From Trematomus loennbergii (lineage: Eukaryota; Chordata; Actinopteri; Perciformes; Nototheniidae), in contig JAAOOA010000133.1 in NCBI GenBank assembly GCA_012861695.1, forward strand, positions 62,001 through 126,000: a stretch of 64,000 nt of DNA. The letters are read 5' to 3'. The position numbers and the translations under genes are program-made. Of this stretch, positions 45,184-55,555 are shown in pieces; the first letter of the stretch is position 1; each line of letters begins with the position of its first letter. The notes under the pieces are model-generated. The model was not told the origin of the DNA and searched no databases. It saw nothing but the letters and a program-made list of their open reading frames with translations.

Positions 45184-46640
45184 AGCAATAGTGAGTAGCA
45201 TATTGCATTTAAATATAAATCATCCACAGATTAGTATAAAAAGATTAAAATATAGTAGAACATTTAGCAGACTATTTTTGTAATTATGAGAAGGAAAGAG
45301 ATTACGAGTGATGTTGTTCCCCCACACAGAAAACTATTGTGCCCACACAGCTAGAGAGGTCAAGACAATGGCTTTTCGCCCAAAAGATGAAGATGAAAGC
45401 CTAGTCCTCGCCCAAGACGGAGGGTCCTTACCAAGTCCTCCTGTTTACATCGACTGCAGTTCAAGGGGCGAAGATACACCTGATGTGGAGCTGCTGAGAC
45501 CTGAAAACAGAAACTCGATTCTGTGGTGAAGTCTGGCTACAAAGGGAGGTGTTTCAATAAGATCGCTTGTCTCAAACCAGTGAAGAAGTCAACAAGAACC
45601 CAGCAGAACTAGAGAGCTGAGAGTTAGCGGGAGAACAGTGACAGAGTGACAGAAACTGGCACAACATTCACCAGCCAGTACATAGATAGACCCTGTCAGA
45701 AGACCGGGGCTGTGTTCAAAGGGGAACTTCATTTATTATAAGTTGAGGAATATATGGAGTCAGATTACATTCTCTCATAAACACATTTTTATAATAGGTC
45801 TGAAGTTTCTGATTTAATGCATGAGCTGCCAACTAAATAACATACACTGAGCTTGGATGAAGAAGTTGTAGGGTTTTACAACAGTTTCAAGAATCAGTCT
45901 TCATTTATTTATGTTCAAGTGAATTTGCTGATTTATAAAGTAGTGCATAAGGCAATCTCTATTTTTAAGTGAGGGACATCAGCCCTTCATGTTCTTCTGC
46001 GTGCAACCCTCTGTGAGAGTAGTTCGTATTTCCCTCTAGTTTAAAGAAATATTATTTTGTCATGATTTGTTTGTTTAACAGTGTCAGCCGATCTCTAATA
46101 CTAGAGCTATTAAGACGTATTAGCAACACCAGTGTGTTTTTTTTTGCAGCAACACTGATACATAGTACCATGACAAAAGCCATTATTGAACTAACAAGAA
46201 GTAAACTATATTTTTGTGCTAATGGCAGATTTTTAGTCAATGTGCATTTATACCATTGGAAGACGATACATCACACAACATCTTTGTACGCCTTGTGGGT
46301 ACACAGAGGATTTATATGTGTTTACTACGACGTTATGGGTTTTTCCATGTCCTATTCATAATAGAGTAATCATTGCGATATTAATTGAGCATTTTATGCT
46401 CAAAGGAGGGAAGGTCATGATTAGTCAGATAATGGATTTCGGTAAACGTTGTAGTTAATAACTAATAACATGTTGTCAACAATAGGTCGCATAACAACAA
46501 AAGGTATACCAAAGCTTGGGCCTCCTCCAAGGAGGGAGTGGTCCAGTTTTAGATATTAGACAAATAGAAGTGGATGAATATGTCAGAGCTCTGAGTAATA
46601 TTATCCAAGTTTTTGTCTACACAGGCTAGGAAAGACTGCA
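45184..46640 (+). other. retroviral region where protease and reverse transcriptase are expected but not found
   Basis: A short frame at 45308-45529 has no recognised domain. No RT or RNase H motif was seen in any frame. A deletion of most of pol is the simplest reading. Confidence 0.55.
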
Positions 46641-46649
46641 CAGATACCA

Positions 46650-46860
46650 GACGAGACATCAGAAGAGACTCCTGTTCGGCCAGGTGATTGGGTGAGGATG
46701 AAAGTTCCCAAAACAGAGTGGGCTGATCCCCGGTGGTCGGAACCGTGACAAGTTGTAATGAACTTCACACGCGCTCCGGTTTAAAGGTAAAGAAAAAGGA
46801 GCAAATTGACACCACCTCACACATTGTCACCCTTCACTGGCAACTTCCAGAGAAGTATTG
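46650..46860 (+). pseudogene. integrase C-terminal fragment
   Basis: The frame reads RPGDWVRMKVPKTEWADPRW and, after an in-frame TGA where Trp is expected, VVMNFTRAPV. A later frame ends in HHLTHCHPS. This resembles the SH3-like C-terminal domain of retroviral integrase. The core domain is missing. Confidence 0.6.
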
Positions 46861-47074
46861 GAAGCTAGGACTGATTTGGCAGAGCTGGAACAAAACAATA
46901 AATAGAAATAAGATTAAGATAGAACCAGGAAAGACGAATTGTCTTTAGATTTGTATAAGATTGCACACTAAAGTGAAAACTTATTTTTTGTTTACACCAA
47001 AAACAACCACGTTCTGTTCCGATTTTTGTATACGTTAGTTTTGGACTCATTTACATTCTGTAACTGACAAAACC

Positions 47075-47419
47075 ATGGATAAAATAGAGATTATGTCAAG
47101 AACAAAGCCAAAGCAATGGTGGGGTCCCCTAAGGATAAGAGTCAGAATAGCATTGTTGATTGTGCTCATTACACTTGGCACCTTTCTGGTTGGATGGGGA
47201 GTACAATATCATGAAATACATGGATCCATTAGTTCACTCGTAGAAAATGCCCACATCACTAACAAAACACCAGCTGTGTTTCAGAGACTTTCACTTATCC
47301 CCAGAGCCAAAAGATCAGTTGAGCAACAAGAGGAGGAGTTAGAAATACTCGTTCCCAAAGATGAGGAGGTTACAATCAAGATGATTCACCCCCCTATATG
47401 CAGTTCTTGTACCAAATGA
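47075..47419 (+). pseudogene. Env leader fragment with membrane segment and furin-type site
   Basis: ATG sits in a strong context (aaaaccATGG). The 114-residue frame has a WW pair (residues 15-16), a hydrophobic segment at about 22-41 (ALLIVLITLGTFLVG), an N-glycosylation site (NKT, 63) and a furin-type RAKR (77-80). A membrane-spanning leader released by furin is known from some complex retroviral Env proteins; whether that applies here is inference. The frame stops at 47419, and downstream Env is broken. Confidence 0.6.
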
Positions 47420-49400
47420 TGAGATGGGTTTAAGTGATCGGAATATTAAGTGATGGGATTTACAATTTAGGGGAATCTCCAAATACACTGGATCCATGTT
47501 TTAGTCTGTACCAGAAACACCCCCGTTAAGACTATGGACAACCGACTGGTGACCTGAGCACAATTATTGAAAAGTTATTACAGTAGAAACAGGGTACTAA
47601 CCCACGAGGACAACTGTATGTACAAACTCTATGAACAAAATTCCCCAACAGATTGTGGCGACTGTGCACAGATGTATCCAGTCACAAAAGTTACTATTGC
47701 TCTAAGTAATAGTGAGATTTAAAATATTGGAGAATATATGGGGACGTCCTTTTATAGTGTGTGAAACATGTGGTGCTTGAAACATGTAAGTATTTCAATT
47801 TATAGAAGAAAATGGTTTCCTGAAAGAGTTATTTGGAGTAGATGTGTTACAGTGGGAGAAAAAACAATGTTTAGAGATATAGTACATTTATTAGTAGACA
47901 TTAATTGTGTTTAGATGGCATTTAACATTTAAAACAGATAGTATGATTAGAAGATAGAGTGGAGAAGGTTGGATTTACTTTACCTCAGTGTGTTAGAATT
48001 TCTATAGGTAATGCGTCCCGAGACCTGGACTCTCTCTCTCTCTCTGCCTGTCAGACTGCTACGACCCCTATCAGACAAAAGACCTCACTATAGGAGACTC
48101 CTCCTCCTTCTCCATCGAACAGACAGAGAACCAGAGCTGAACCAACAACGACAAGACTCCATCCAGAACCATCTCCACCTGAGGCATCCAGAACCAGAAC
48201 AGCATGCTGACATAGAGGCATACTCTCATCAGTCGCCACAGGACATGAAGTTCCAAGCTGAGCCACGAGATTTGGCACAAGAGCAGAGTGTGGGACATGA
48301 GAGCAGAATACGCCTCCATACAACAGCGAAGAGACTGTAAAGAAGGAGATGAAATGCAAAGCAGTTGGGCCACTGAAAAGAGTACCAGCGGAAGGATTCA
48401 AGAGCTGATGGACTGAGGAGGAAGACAGAACCAGAGGAGTTGGCATGGTCTAACAGAATGTGAGGGGGTCGTGGCTTGAGACAACAAGAGGAGGAGAAAA
48501 GGAAAACGGGAGTGAGTGAGTTTATACATAAACACACTTATTCACAAACAAACTTGATTGATAAATACGTAAAGACAAAAAGATTTATTAGCCATGAATT
48601 AATAAATTGGTAAATTAAAATAGTAATAAAGAGGAAACTGTTAAAGTAAAATGAGGAAATAATCCTAAAACACACTGAGGGTACTGTGAGATAAAGGGGT
48701 AGACATGATGGAAATATTCACCACACTTTACACTTTAAGCAGTGAGTGTTTTGGGACTTAGGAGTACAGAGTAGAACATATTTTTCAATCTTTCCATCAT
48801 GGAAACGAATTATTCCCTAAGAGATTTTATTCATGGGTGAATTTGGTAGAGATCTAATGTGTTACAATATTGATCTACAGCTAAAGGGATAGTTTTAGTG
48901 ACCACTCTATAAGAACAGACAAATCTGTGTTAGTTGGACAATGTTAAAGGGAGAGCTAATACCAAGCCAAATATAGTATCCCAATCTAAAGTATTGTTTT
49001 CGCCATTGTAGCATAGTTATTACCATAGGAGAACTGTTAAGGTGGAAATAACATTTGTTTGTCCAAGATGTAGAGTTTTAAAGGACACTGGGCAAAGAGC
49101 GATTGCAAATTTAATTTTGGAAAAAGCAATATAATTGGGAGTAATACATGCGGGGCCTTGGATCACTCATTGCAATGATGCATATTTTTGACAACCCATA
49201 TCGTTTAGAGAGAAGGGGTCACTCAACCCACCCAGCAGTTGTTTTAAATCTTACTTGTAGCTTCACAGGGAGCGCACGGCACCAAATTATGAGTTTAAAA
49301 GACAAGCGCCACCACCTCCTGATGGTCATCCATTTAATCAGGGATGACCTGAAATTTAGAGATGTTATTTAAAGTAGAAACATATCCGCCATAAGTGAAA
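47420..49400 (+). pseudogene. degenerate Env surface-subunit region
   Basis: Only short frames remain (for example 48011-48340 and 49148-49372) with many stops. Position between the leader and the SU/TM junction suggests the surface subunit. No motif secures this. Confidence 0.4.
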
Positions 49401-49439
49401 ATTCCTAAATTGAACTACAAACCATTGATGAAATAACTT

Positions 49440-50180
49440 CTGTTTTTAAAATCCTTGATAAAGGAGGGAGTAACTGTTACATGCTCGGACACCCAAGGTT
49501 CCACACACTGTTAAAGGGGTTAGCATAGTTCTTTAAGTAGACTAGAATTGAAGATAAATTAGTATAATGAGTTATTGATATTCCACCGGTTTTCACACCA
49601 TTTAAGGAACTTTATCACTGCATTAGAACAACCACCCAAAGGTATGAAGTAGGAACCATAAGTGATGAAATTCTCCAATTGTTGTAACTGACCAAAATCT
49701 TCTCCCAGAAATGACTGTCTGAAATGCCGTATCCCAGAGTAGATGTTTGATGGTATCATGGAACTAAAACCTTGTACGCAGTCTTGCACAGGATTAGACT
49801 GGGACCTGTGCACTTGTACAGCCAGTGATTTTTATATGCAGTACCAATGACAGTGGGGCAGTTAATCAACATGGCGAAACACCCCAAAACCAGTAGGGCT
49901 AAGAGACCAGTCAAAGGAGGGAGTTTAGGCTCCACAGTGTACAAGGATAGCATAGGGGTGCCCAGGGGAGTGCTAGATGTTGGAGTTGCATTCCATGTAC
50001 CCGCACCCTAACGTACCGATTGATCACCACGGCCTTTTCTAGAGAACATATTACTTTCATACTTTAAAAAGTATGAAAGGGGGGAGGGTACATTTCTCAT
50101 AAGGGAACAGTTTCAATTGCTAGCAGAACAAGACAACCACCCATACACAGATATAGATGAAAATGATGAGTTTGTTTGAA
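49440..50180 (+). pseudogene. Env SU/TM junction fragment
   Basis: Around 49862-50008 the + frame shows RAKRPVKGG, a furin-type site, followed by YKDSIGVPRGV. The arrangement recalls the start of the transmembrane subunit in fish gamma-type Env. The coding then breaks up; a final open stretch ends near 50180. No fusion-core heptads survive. Confidence 0.5.
50053..50088 (+). other. palindrome plus internal polypurine tract
   Basis: CTTTCATACTTT-AA-AAAGTATGAAAG is a perfect 12-bp-arm palindrome followed at once by the purine run aggggggaggg. It mirrors the structure before the 3' LTR. Confidence 0.75.
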
Positions 50181-50447
50181 TGATGTTAAATGATAGGGAT
50201 GTTCAGAGATGAGATTGTTCAATGAATGTCCAGCTAAGCTGATATTTTAAATGATGAAATCATGTAAAAAGTGAACCAGCTGCAATACTAAAATGGAGTG
50301 AATCCATTTCAATTTACTTTACACTATTCCAAGATAGTTTACTTTTTATTTACTTTATACCATTCCTACACCAAGTTTTGTGTTTTTTCTTTTTCTTTCC
50401 ACTATTCTAAAATAGTTTTTTTTTTATGTTTTATACTGTTATTAGTG

Positions 50448-50585
50448 ATGCGATTTTTAAATTGTATGTTTTTTATGCTTTGTATAACAAGTGCCTTAAC
50501 AACTGAATGTGGTATGGGAACGGTTTCTGTGAAAGGAGGGAGTAAGAAATGTTCTAATACCACAAGTTGCTGCTATATTGAATGA
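50448..50585 (+). CDS. small ORF with signal-peptide-like start in the ERV 3' region
   Basis: This 45-codon frame starts MRFLNCMFFMLCITSALTTE, a plausible cleaved leader, and ends in a Cys-rich tail (KCSNTTSCCYIE). It is the last open frame before the 3' polypurine tract. It may be a remnant of Env or an accessory protein. Function unknown. Confidence 0.3.
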   Translation: MRFLNCMFFMLCITSALTTECGMGTVSVKGGSKKCSNTTSCCYIE

Positions 50586-50768
50586 TTAAAACTAGAAGTT
50601 ATGCACAAGGGAAAACTTTTATGTTTGAAGACCAGCCAAAGTATTTTTTGTATTTGTTGTATTTTTGATGATGGTTATTTAAACCATTACATTCTGATTG
50701 TATGTTTTTAATATGAGTTATGTACTATGCAAAGTTCAGATGAAGAACTCATTAATTTTAGTATTGTG

Positions 50769-50798
50769 TTCACACCTTAAAAGGTGTGAAAGAGGGAT
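50769..50798 (+). other. palindrome plus 3' polypurine tract
   Basis: TTCACACCTT-AA-AAGGTGTGAA is a perfect 10-bp-arm palindrome followed by agagggat and the LTR start. This is the expected plus-strand primer position. Confidence 0.8.
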
Positions 50799-51549
50799 TG
50801 TTAGAAATTAAAATCAATGTTAAACAGCATAATTCAGTCTAAAACATATCGTCAGTTTAAAGCTGTTTTATTGTGGAAAAACCCGGAAGTTCTCAGGAAA
50901 TCAATGCCAAGCTTTTATTCTGAAAATCCTTTATCCGGTTAGCATGTGACTAATATTACGTTTTCTGAATGTAAAGTGAAAATGACATGGAGTGTTACAC
51001 ACCAAAACACTACATCTATAGACGTCGAGATATTATTACTGCTGAATATTAAATGAAGGTACAGTTGATCGTAGTGTTTACACACGTGAGAAGCTATGAC
51101 GTCAGAGGGAGTTTCCGTAAATGAGAACTGTGCCGTAGCGGCGTTTTTAGGACTTCTAAACTAACGATTACAGCTGTTTATATATATTAAATAGAAAGTC
51201 ATCACAGAGATAAGGGAGAAAAGGTTTAAGGAAGTAGGCAGAGAATACCAATGTCGAAATCATCTGTTCTCTCGCGATATCGAACCCACAGATGAGAAGG
51301 GCGGTCCCACTATCTGCACAGCGGGAGACAACGACGTGGATAAAAACAGAAGACAGAGGACAGCTCTTTCTCTTTCCTTCGCTGCAGCTCCCTGAAGACA
51401 ACATCTGCTTTTGTCTCCCAACTACCCTTTGTTTGTTTCACTACCACGCTGCTTAAATTAAAGTAACCAATTTGAACCTTTTCGGAGACTCCATTAGTCT
51501 CTTCATTCTAAGCTCCTCTCCTGGCGCGAGAACATCGAATACTTCAATA
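50799..51549 (+). repeat. 3' LTR
   Basis: Starts TGTTAGAAATT directly after a polypurine stretch and ends TTCAATA before CTAA. Most differences from the 5' LTR are single indels in runs; the last 70 bases are more diverged. Confidence 0.93.
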
Positions 51550-52014
51550 CTAACCAGATGCTAACAACACGGTCCATGCTGGCACCGGTCCCTCTCTCCT
51601 CTCTCCTCTCTCCCTCTCTCCTCTCTCCCTCTCTCTCTCTCTATCACACTAAATGCGCTATTGCCACACACACACAGAGCCGAGCTTGAATGACACAAGC
51701 ACACGTTTATTTCCATGCAACTCTCTGATTGGTCTGGTGTCATGCCTCTGTTGCATTCACTGAACACGGGAAATTACAGTCCTGCCGTCCTCTCTTGTGT
51801 CATGATGAGGTTCACGTAAAGCACGGTTAATGTATTATATATTGAGGGAGAATTGTCCGGGGCTACAGAAAAAACATTCGGGGCTAAAGCCGGATGCCCA
51901 GGCCAGGCGACGCCACTGGCAACAACAGCAGAGGAAGACAGCGCAAGTGTTGGAAACTACAGGAAGTCAATCCAAACAGATATTTAAGTTTAAACCTTTA
52001 TTTGAAAAATATAT

Positions 52015-52948
52015 TTACATTATATACAGCATCTTATCGCATCTCTTGGTAGAGGGCAGTGCCAGGGCCAGGCAGGGGCTCCTCTGCTCGGGGCTCCTCT
52101 CCTTCGGGCTCGGCAATTTCCCTCTCTGGAAGAAGGGCCTCCTCTGCCGCCCGGGGGCCTGCAGCACATGGATCCCAGCGGTGAGGATGATGTTCTCCTG
52201 GGCCGATGTCCACCTCTTGTGCCTGCAGAGTGAACACAGAGGATTAATAAGAGATGTTGTCGGGGCCTCAGAAGATTGTCCTGTGCGAATGAACAGACTC
52301 ACCACTGAGAGAGGGTCTGCTGGTTCACCGCAAACAGCTGGAGGGTCGTCCTGGCTACGAGCGCTGGACTTCTGGAGACCACACATCTGATCCGTTCGTA
52401 CTCCAGAATCACCAGAGCCCAGCGGCTCAGGTGGTGCCCCCACTTCATTCTGCTGCTGGGGTTCAGCTGGCAGAGGAGGATGAAGAGGCCTCCACCAACC
52501 GGCTGGTGTCGGGCCACGTGGCGCGGCCTGTTCCCACCATGCAGCTGGAACCAGAGGAGAGAGGTGAGTAGATATAAAACCTGTAAGAGAGCATACACAG
52601 CAGGGGGCGCTTCACCTACCGTTTCATCTCCAACTTGGGGACGGCCTCTTTGTTGGCTGTGGAGGTCTTTGACTCTTGAACCCCCCCCCTTGTCAGCTGG
52701 GCCCTGTAGCGTGACGGATACACACGGCTCTTATCCACATCCAGGAGGTTCTCCCAAAGACCCACGAGCACCTCCAACTCCTCCTGGGTGATGGCTCCCT
52801 TTCCGCAGAGCTCCACCAGACCCTGGGCCAGCTGATCAACCTGCTGGTTGCCGGGGGCTGATGGCCTGATGTGAAGGCCCAGGAAGAGGTGGAGGATGCT
52901 GCAGCAGCTGAGGAGCGGACCGCGGAGCAGGAGGAGGAGGAGGAGTTG
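52015..52948 (-). pseudogene. transposon-borne gene related to the 38-kb locus, three exons
   Basis: Three minus-strand exons have clean borders. 52948-52620 includes QQVDQLAQGLVELCGKGAIT, EVLVGLWENL and RYRAQLTRG. 52544-52303 includes RPRHVARHQPVGGGLFILL, KWGHHLSRWALVILEYERI and VNQQTLSQW. 52222-52015 starts HKRWTSAQENI and stops at TAA (52015-52017). The upstream end (53040-53158) matches that of the YqaJ-PHD gene, and the text resembles proteins that precede YqaJ nucleases in fish transposons, so I infer the same element family. In the last exon an alternative frame (GTALYQEMR) may be the true end, implying a frame shift. Function unknown. Confidence 0.6.
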
Positions 52949-53158
52949 CTGTGCACAGCAGAAAAACACACTTGACATACCAAATAGATGTATTATATAA
53001 ATTTTAATAACTACACGAAGCAAAGACTTACCTAAAGCAGCCTCCCCCATCAGATGGTCCAATCAGAGTACTAGAACTAAGTGGGACAACCAATGGGTGG
53101 ACAACAAGAGGAAACCAGAATGCCATAGAAATGAACGGGAGGGGCGGGACTCTAAGTG

Positions 53159-53453
53159 CGATTTAAAGTGGACCTATCATGCTATATTTAAATAATATTG
53201 TAGGACCATACCTATATAAGGTATATTTATACGTTTCTTTTTTTCAAAATACCAAACAGATCATGCATTTTAGCCATGCCTCATTTCGCTCTATTTGCTG
53301 TTCTCCAGGCCTGTTTTTGCAAGGGGCTGATTCTGTGACTTAGCTTGAGCTGCAGCTGACCACGCCCCCCTGCAGAAGAGGGGGGCGTGACACAGCCCCG
53401 GCACGAGCGTCATGTACCATGCTTGTTTTGAAAACTAGACGAGAAGAAACATG
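53159..53453. other. possible DNA-element end
   Basis: 'gtggacctatcatgctatattt' opens a stretch typical of fish DNA-element ends. No partner terminus was found. The sequence up to the start of the P2X7-like gene is non-coding. Confidence 0.35.
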
Positions 53454-54588
53454 TCCTCCCTAGAAATGCATGCGTTCAAGCGTATTTTGATGAGTATGAT
53501 CCAGAATCGGACATTGAAGGAGACGAGGTTTCGGTGGAAGTGCAAATCTCTCGGTTGCAGCAGGACCTTTCTGAATGGTTAGTTGACACACTTTTGTCCC
53601 TATTTATTTACGTTAACTCTGTTTGTTGTTACGATGCTTGCTACTTATTCCGTTCATATTTTGGCTAATTAGCAAGAATGAAATGTGTAGTTTGTAACGT
53701 AGAGTTTGTAACACAAAAACAGCGGTAGGCTACATATATCATACAATAAACATTTATTCATTTATTGACTTCTTTATACAGGTGTACATGTGGAAATTGC
53801 ACCACAATGCCTTCGGAACCTGAGAATGTGTGCTGCATTGAGATAGGTAACATTTTTGATAGCTTCACTAAGTTCTCTGTTTAGAGAATACATTTTTCAC
53901 ATGTCATTCAATATATGTTTATCTCACTAGGTGTCAAGACGGATGCAGGAACTTGAGGACTCTGTGCATTGTATGGTGGACCATCCTGGATTAGAGCCTG
54001 TGTGCCTAAATGTGTTCTCCCTGCAGAATGCATTGAATATGGGAGACTACAGATGAGGCAAATACAGCAGTGAGTGGTTTGTTTCTTTTGACTGAATTTG
54101 TAAAACGTGTGCTAATATTGTTCATGAAAATAAATACTGGTGTATATGGTTTTATGCAATCTTTCATTTCATTCTGTCATTGTACATGGCGTTACTATTA
54201 TATTACATATACTACACAGCAATGGCATAACACACCCATTTGTTGATGACAAAAAAAGTCCACACACAACTTATGCTTTTGAAATCAGCATATACTTTAC
54301 CCATCCACATGAATAATCATGACACATTTGATATAAACTGTCGGAACTTTATTGTTAAAAGTAAATGTACTTGTATTTTACATAAATGACATAGGCTTTT
54401 CACTAAATATTATTTGAAATGATTTCAGGCGTCACAGGTATCTAGCCTACAGAACTTTTGTGAGCTGGTGTTGGGGCTTCCTTGGACGCAGGATCAGAGT
54501 GGTGATTCCGGCCTGCGTTGTCCTCAGGATCCGCAGGGAGTCTCCTGATCCGCAAAATGTCTATGTTGGGTTCAGACAGTCAAATTGA
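53454..54588 (+). pseudogene. protein with P2X7-tail-like zinc domain, four exons
   Basis: The exons are 53454-53577 (FDEYDPESDIEGDEVSVEVQ and LQQDLSEW), 53782-53846 (CTCGNCTTMP and ENVCCIEI), 53931-54069 (VSRRMQELEDSVHCMV) and 54429-54588 (RHRYLAYRTFVSWCWGFLGR, VIPACVVLRIR and GFRQSN, then TGA). All have GT-AG borders. The Cys pattern W-C-x-C-G-x-C...CC and the AYR...W...IPACV..RIR block resemble the C-terminal ballast domain of P2X7 receptors, without the channel. Such domains occur in many fish transposon-linked genes. Frame breaks lie near 53483 (run contraction) and in exon 3, so it is probably non-functional as read. The 3' end overlaps a minus-strand exon. Confidence 0.65.
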
Positions 54589-54747
54589 ACCGTGAAGCAT
54601 AACCTGCGATGACCTCCTCCCTGTCAGGTCGCTCATATTGGGAACACAGGTCCTCTGGGATGTGTATCTTCAAAAGCTCCTGTGTGAATGGTGCAGGGTC
54701 CACAAAGACTTGGTCGAAGATGAGGTCCATCAAGTTGGCAACGTAGC
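54572..54747 (-). CDS. terminal exon of an unrecognised gene, antisense to the P2X7-like gene end
   Basis: A minus-strand exon after a ttgcacag acceptor encodes GYVANLMDLIFDQVF, PAPFTQELLKIHIPEDLCSQ and YERPDREEVIAGYASRF, ending at TGA (54572-54574). Its last 17 bases overlap the last codons of the + strand P2X7-like gene. The upstream exon was not identified. I do not recognise the domain with certainty. Confidence 0.45.
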
Positions 54748-54854
54748 CTGTGCAATATTAAAAAAGCAAAACAAATATTTGGTTTAGATTTGTGTATGCA
54801 TGTGAAAAAACTCAAAGTGTACTCTTTTACTTCTGCCATTGTTGTTGTAAACAT

Positions 54855-55555
54855 AAATACAAATGATCTCTTATCCTCCTTCTCTTTCTGTTTTTTTTCT
54901 CGAAATACCCCCTTCCAGTTTATTTATAAAAGGTCATCTTTGACTTTAATGATGTTTTAGAGAGGACCTCTGGAGGACCATGTACAATATCTTCAGTTCT
55001 AGATCTTAATTGGCTATTTTTTCAATTGTTTTGAGAATGATATTGTAGGCTTCCTTTGTTTTTTAAAGATCCACATAAATGTTATTCGTAGCCTATTTTT
55101 ATTATTATTTAGAAAAAATATAGGCCTATAACTTCTGCCTCAAAATTATGTGAATCTAAATTTTTTTTTACTTTGGACTACGACACAATTCTCAGTGTTT
55201 TTGTTCTGCTGATTTAAAGCCCTTTAATTAAACATTTCATTTCAGTTTATGATTGGATTCCAAAACGGTGTTTTGTGTGTGAACCCAGTGACTTTGTTCA
55301 CATGCTCACTACAATCAGTTTGTTAATCAGATTATGGCAGGAAATCAGATGATGCATTTATCAACAAGAGATAAGATGAGAAGTACTTTATTGAATCCCA
55401 ATTTGGGAAGTGTTTTGTTGCAGCATAAAAAAGCCATGGCATTGTACAATACAAAAAAAAAGATAAGAAATAAACAAGAAAGTACTGTACTAATGTTGCA
55501 TTTGCAAATTAACCAAATAAAAAGAGAGATGAAACTGAATAATATTAATATGAAA
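54855..55555. other. AT-rich spacer
   Basis: No coding frame with a recognisable domain. The 93-codon frame at 55334-55615 overlaps, antisense, the last exon of the Myb-like gene. Confidence 0.5.

Larger units (their letters stand above)
41335..51549 (+). mobile_element. endogenous retrovirus, 10.2 kb, with pol largely missing
   Basis: Two LTRs of 756 and 751 bp begin TGTTAG and end in CA or TA. The 4-bp duplication CTAA lies at 41331-41334 and 51550-51553, and the uninterrupted sister hAT at about 27650 has a single CTAA. A primer-binding site, long leader, Gag frames with a CCHC knuckle, an integrase tail fragment, Env fragments and a polypurine tract lie in the expected order. No reverse transcriptase or protease was found in the roughly 1.4 kb between Gag and the integrase tail. 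All frames are interrupted. The LTRs differ by roughly 2-3% outside the last 70 bases, implying a fairly recent insertion. Confidence 0.92.
40658..51918 (-). mobile_element. hAT family A copy 3, split by an endogenous retrovirus
   Basis: The left end CAGGGGCGTCGCCTGG and right end CCAGGCGACGCCACTG are flanked by the perfect 8-bp duplication GCAACAAC at 40650-40657 and 51919-51926. Without the retroviral insert (41335-51549 and one CTAA) the hAT is about 1.04 kb, nearly collinear with copy 2. Confidence 0.93.

Noticed and set aside
48051..48537. Minus-strand frames opposite the Env region
   Set aside because: Composition is the antisense of a charged + strand stretch; no start context or domain.
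49559..49953. Minus-strand frames of 65-84 codons within the retrovirus
   Set aside because: Antisense to the Env remnant, no recognised domain; shadows.
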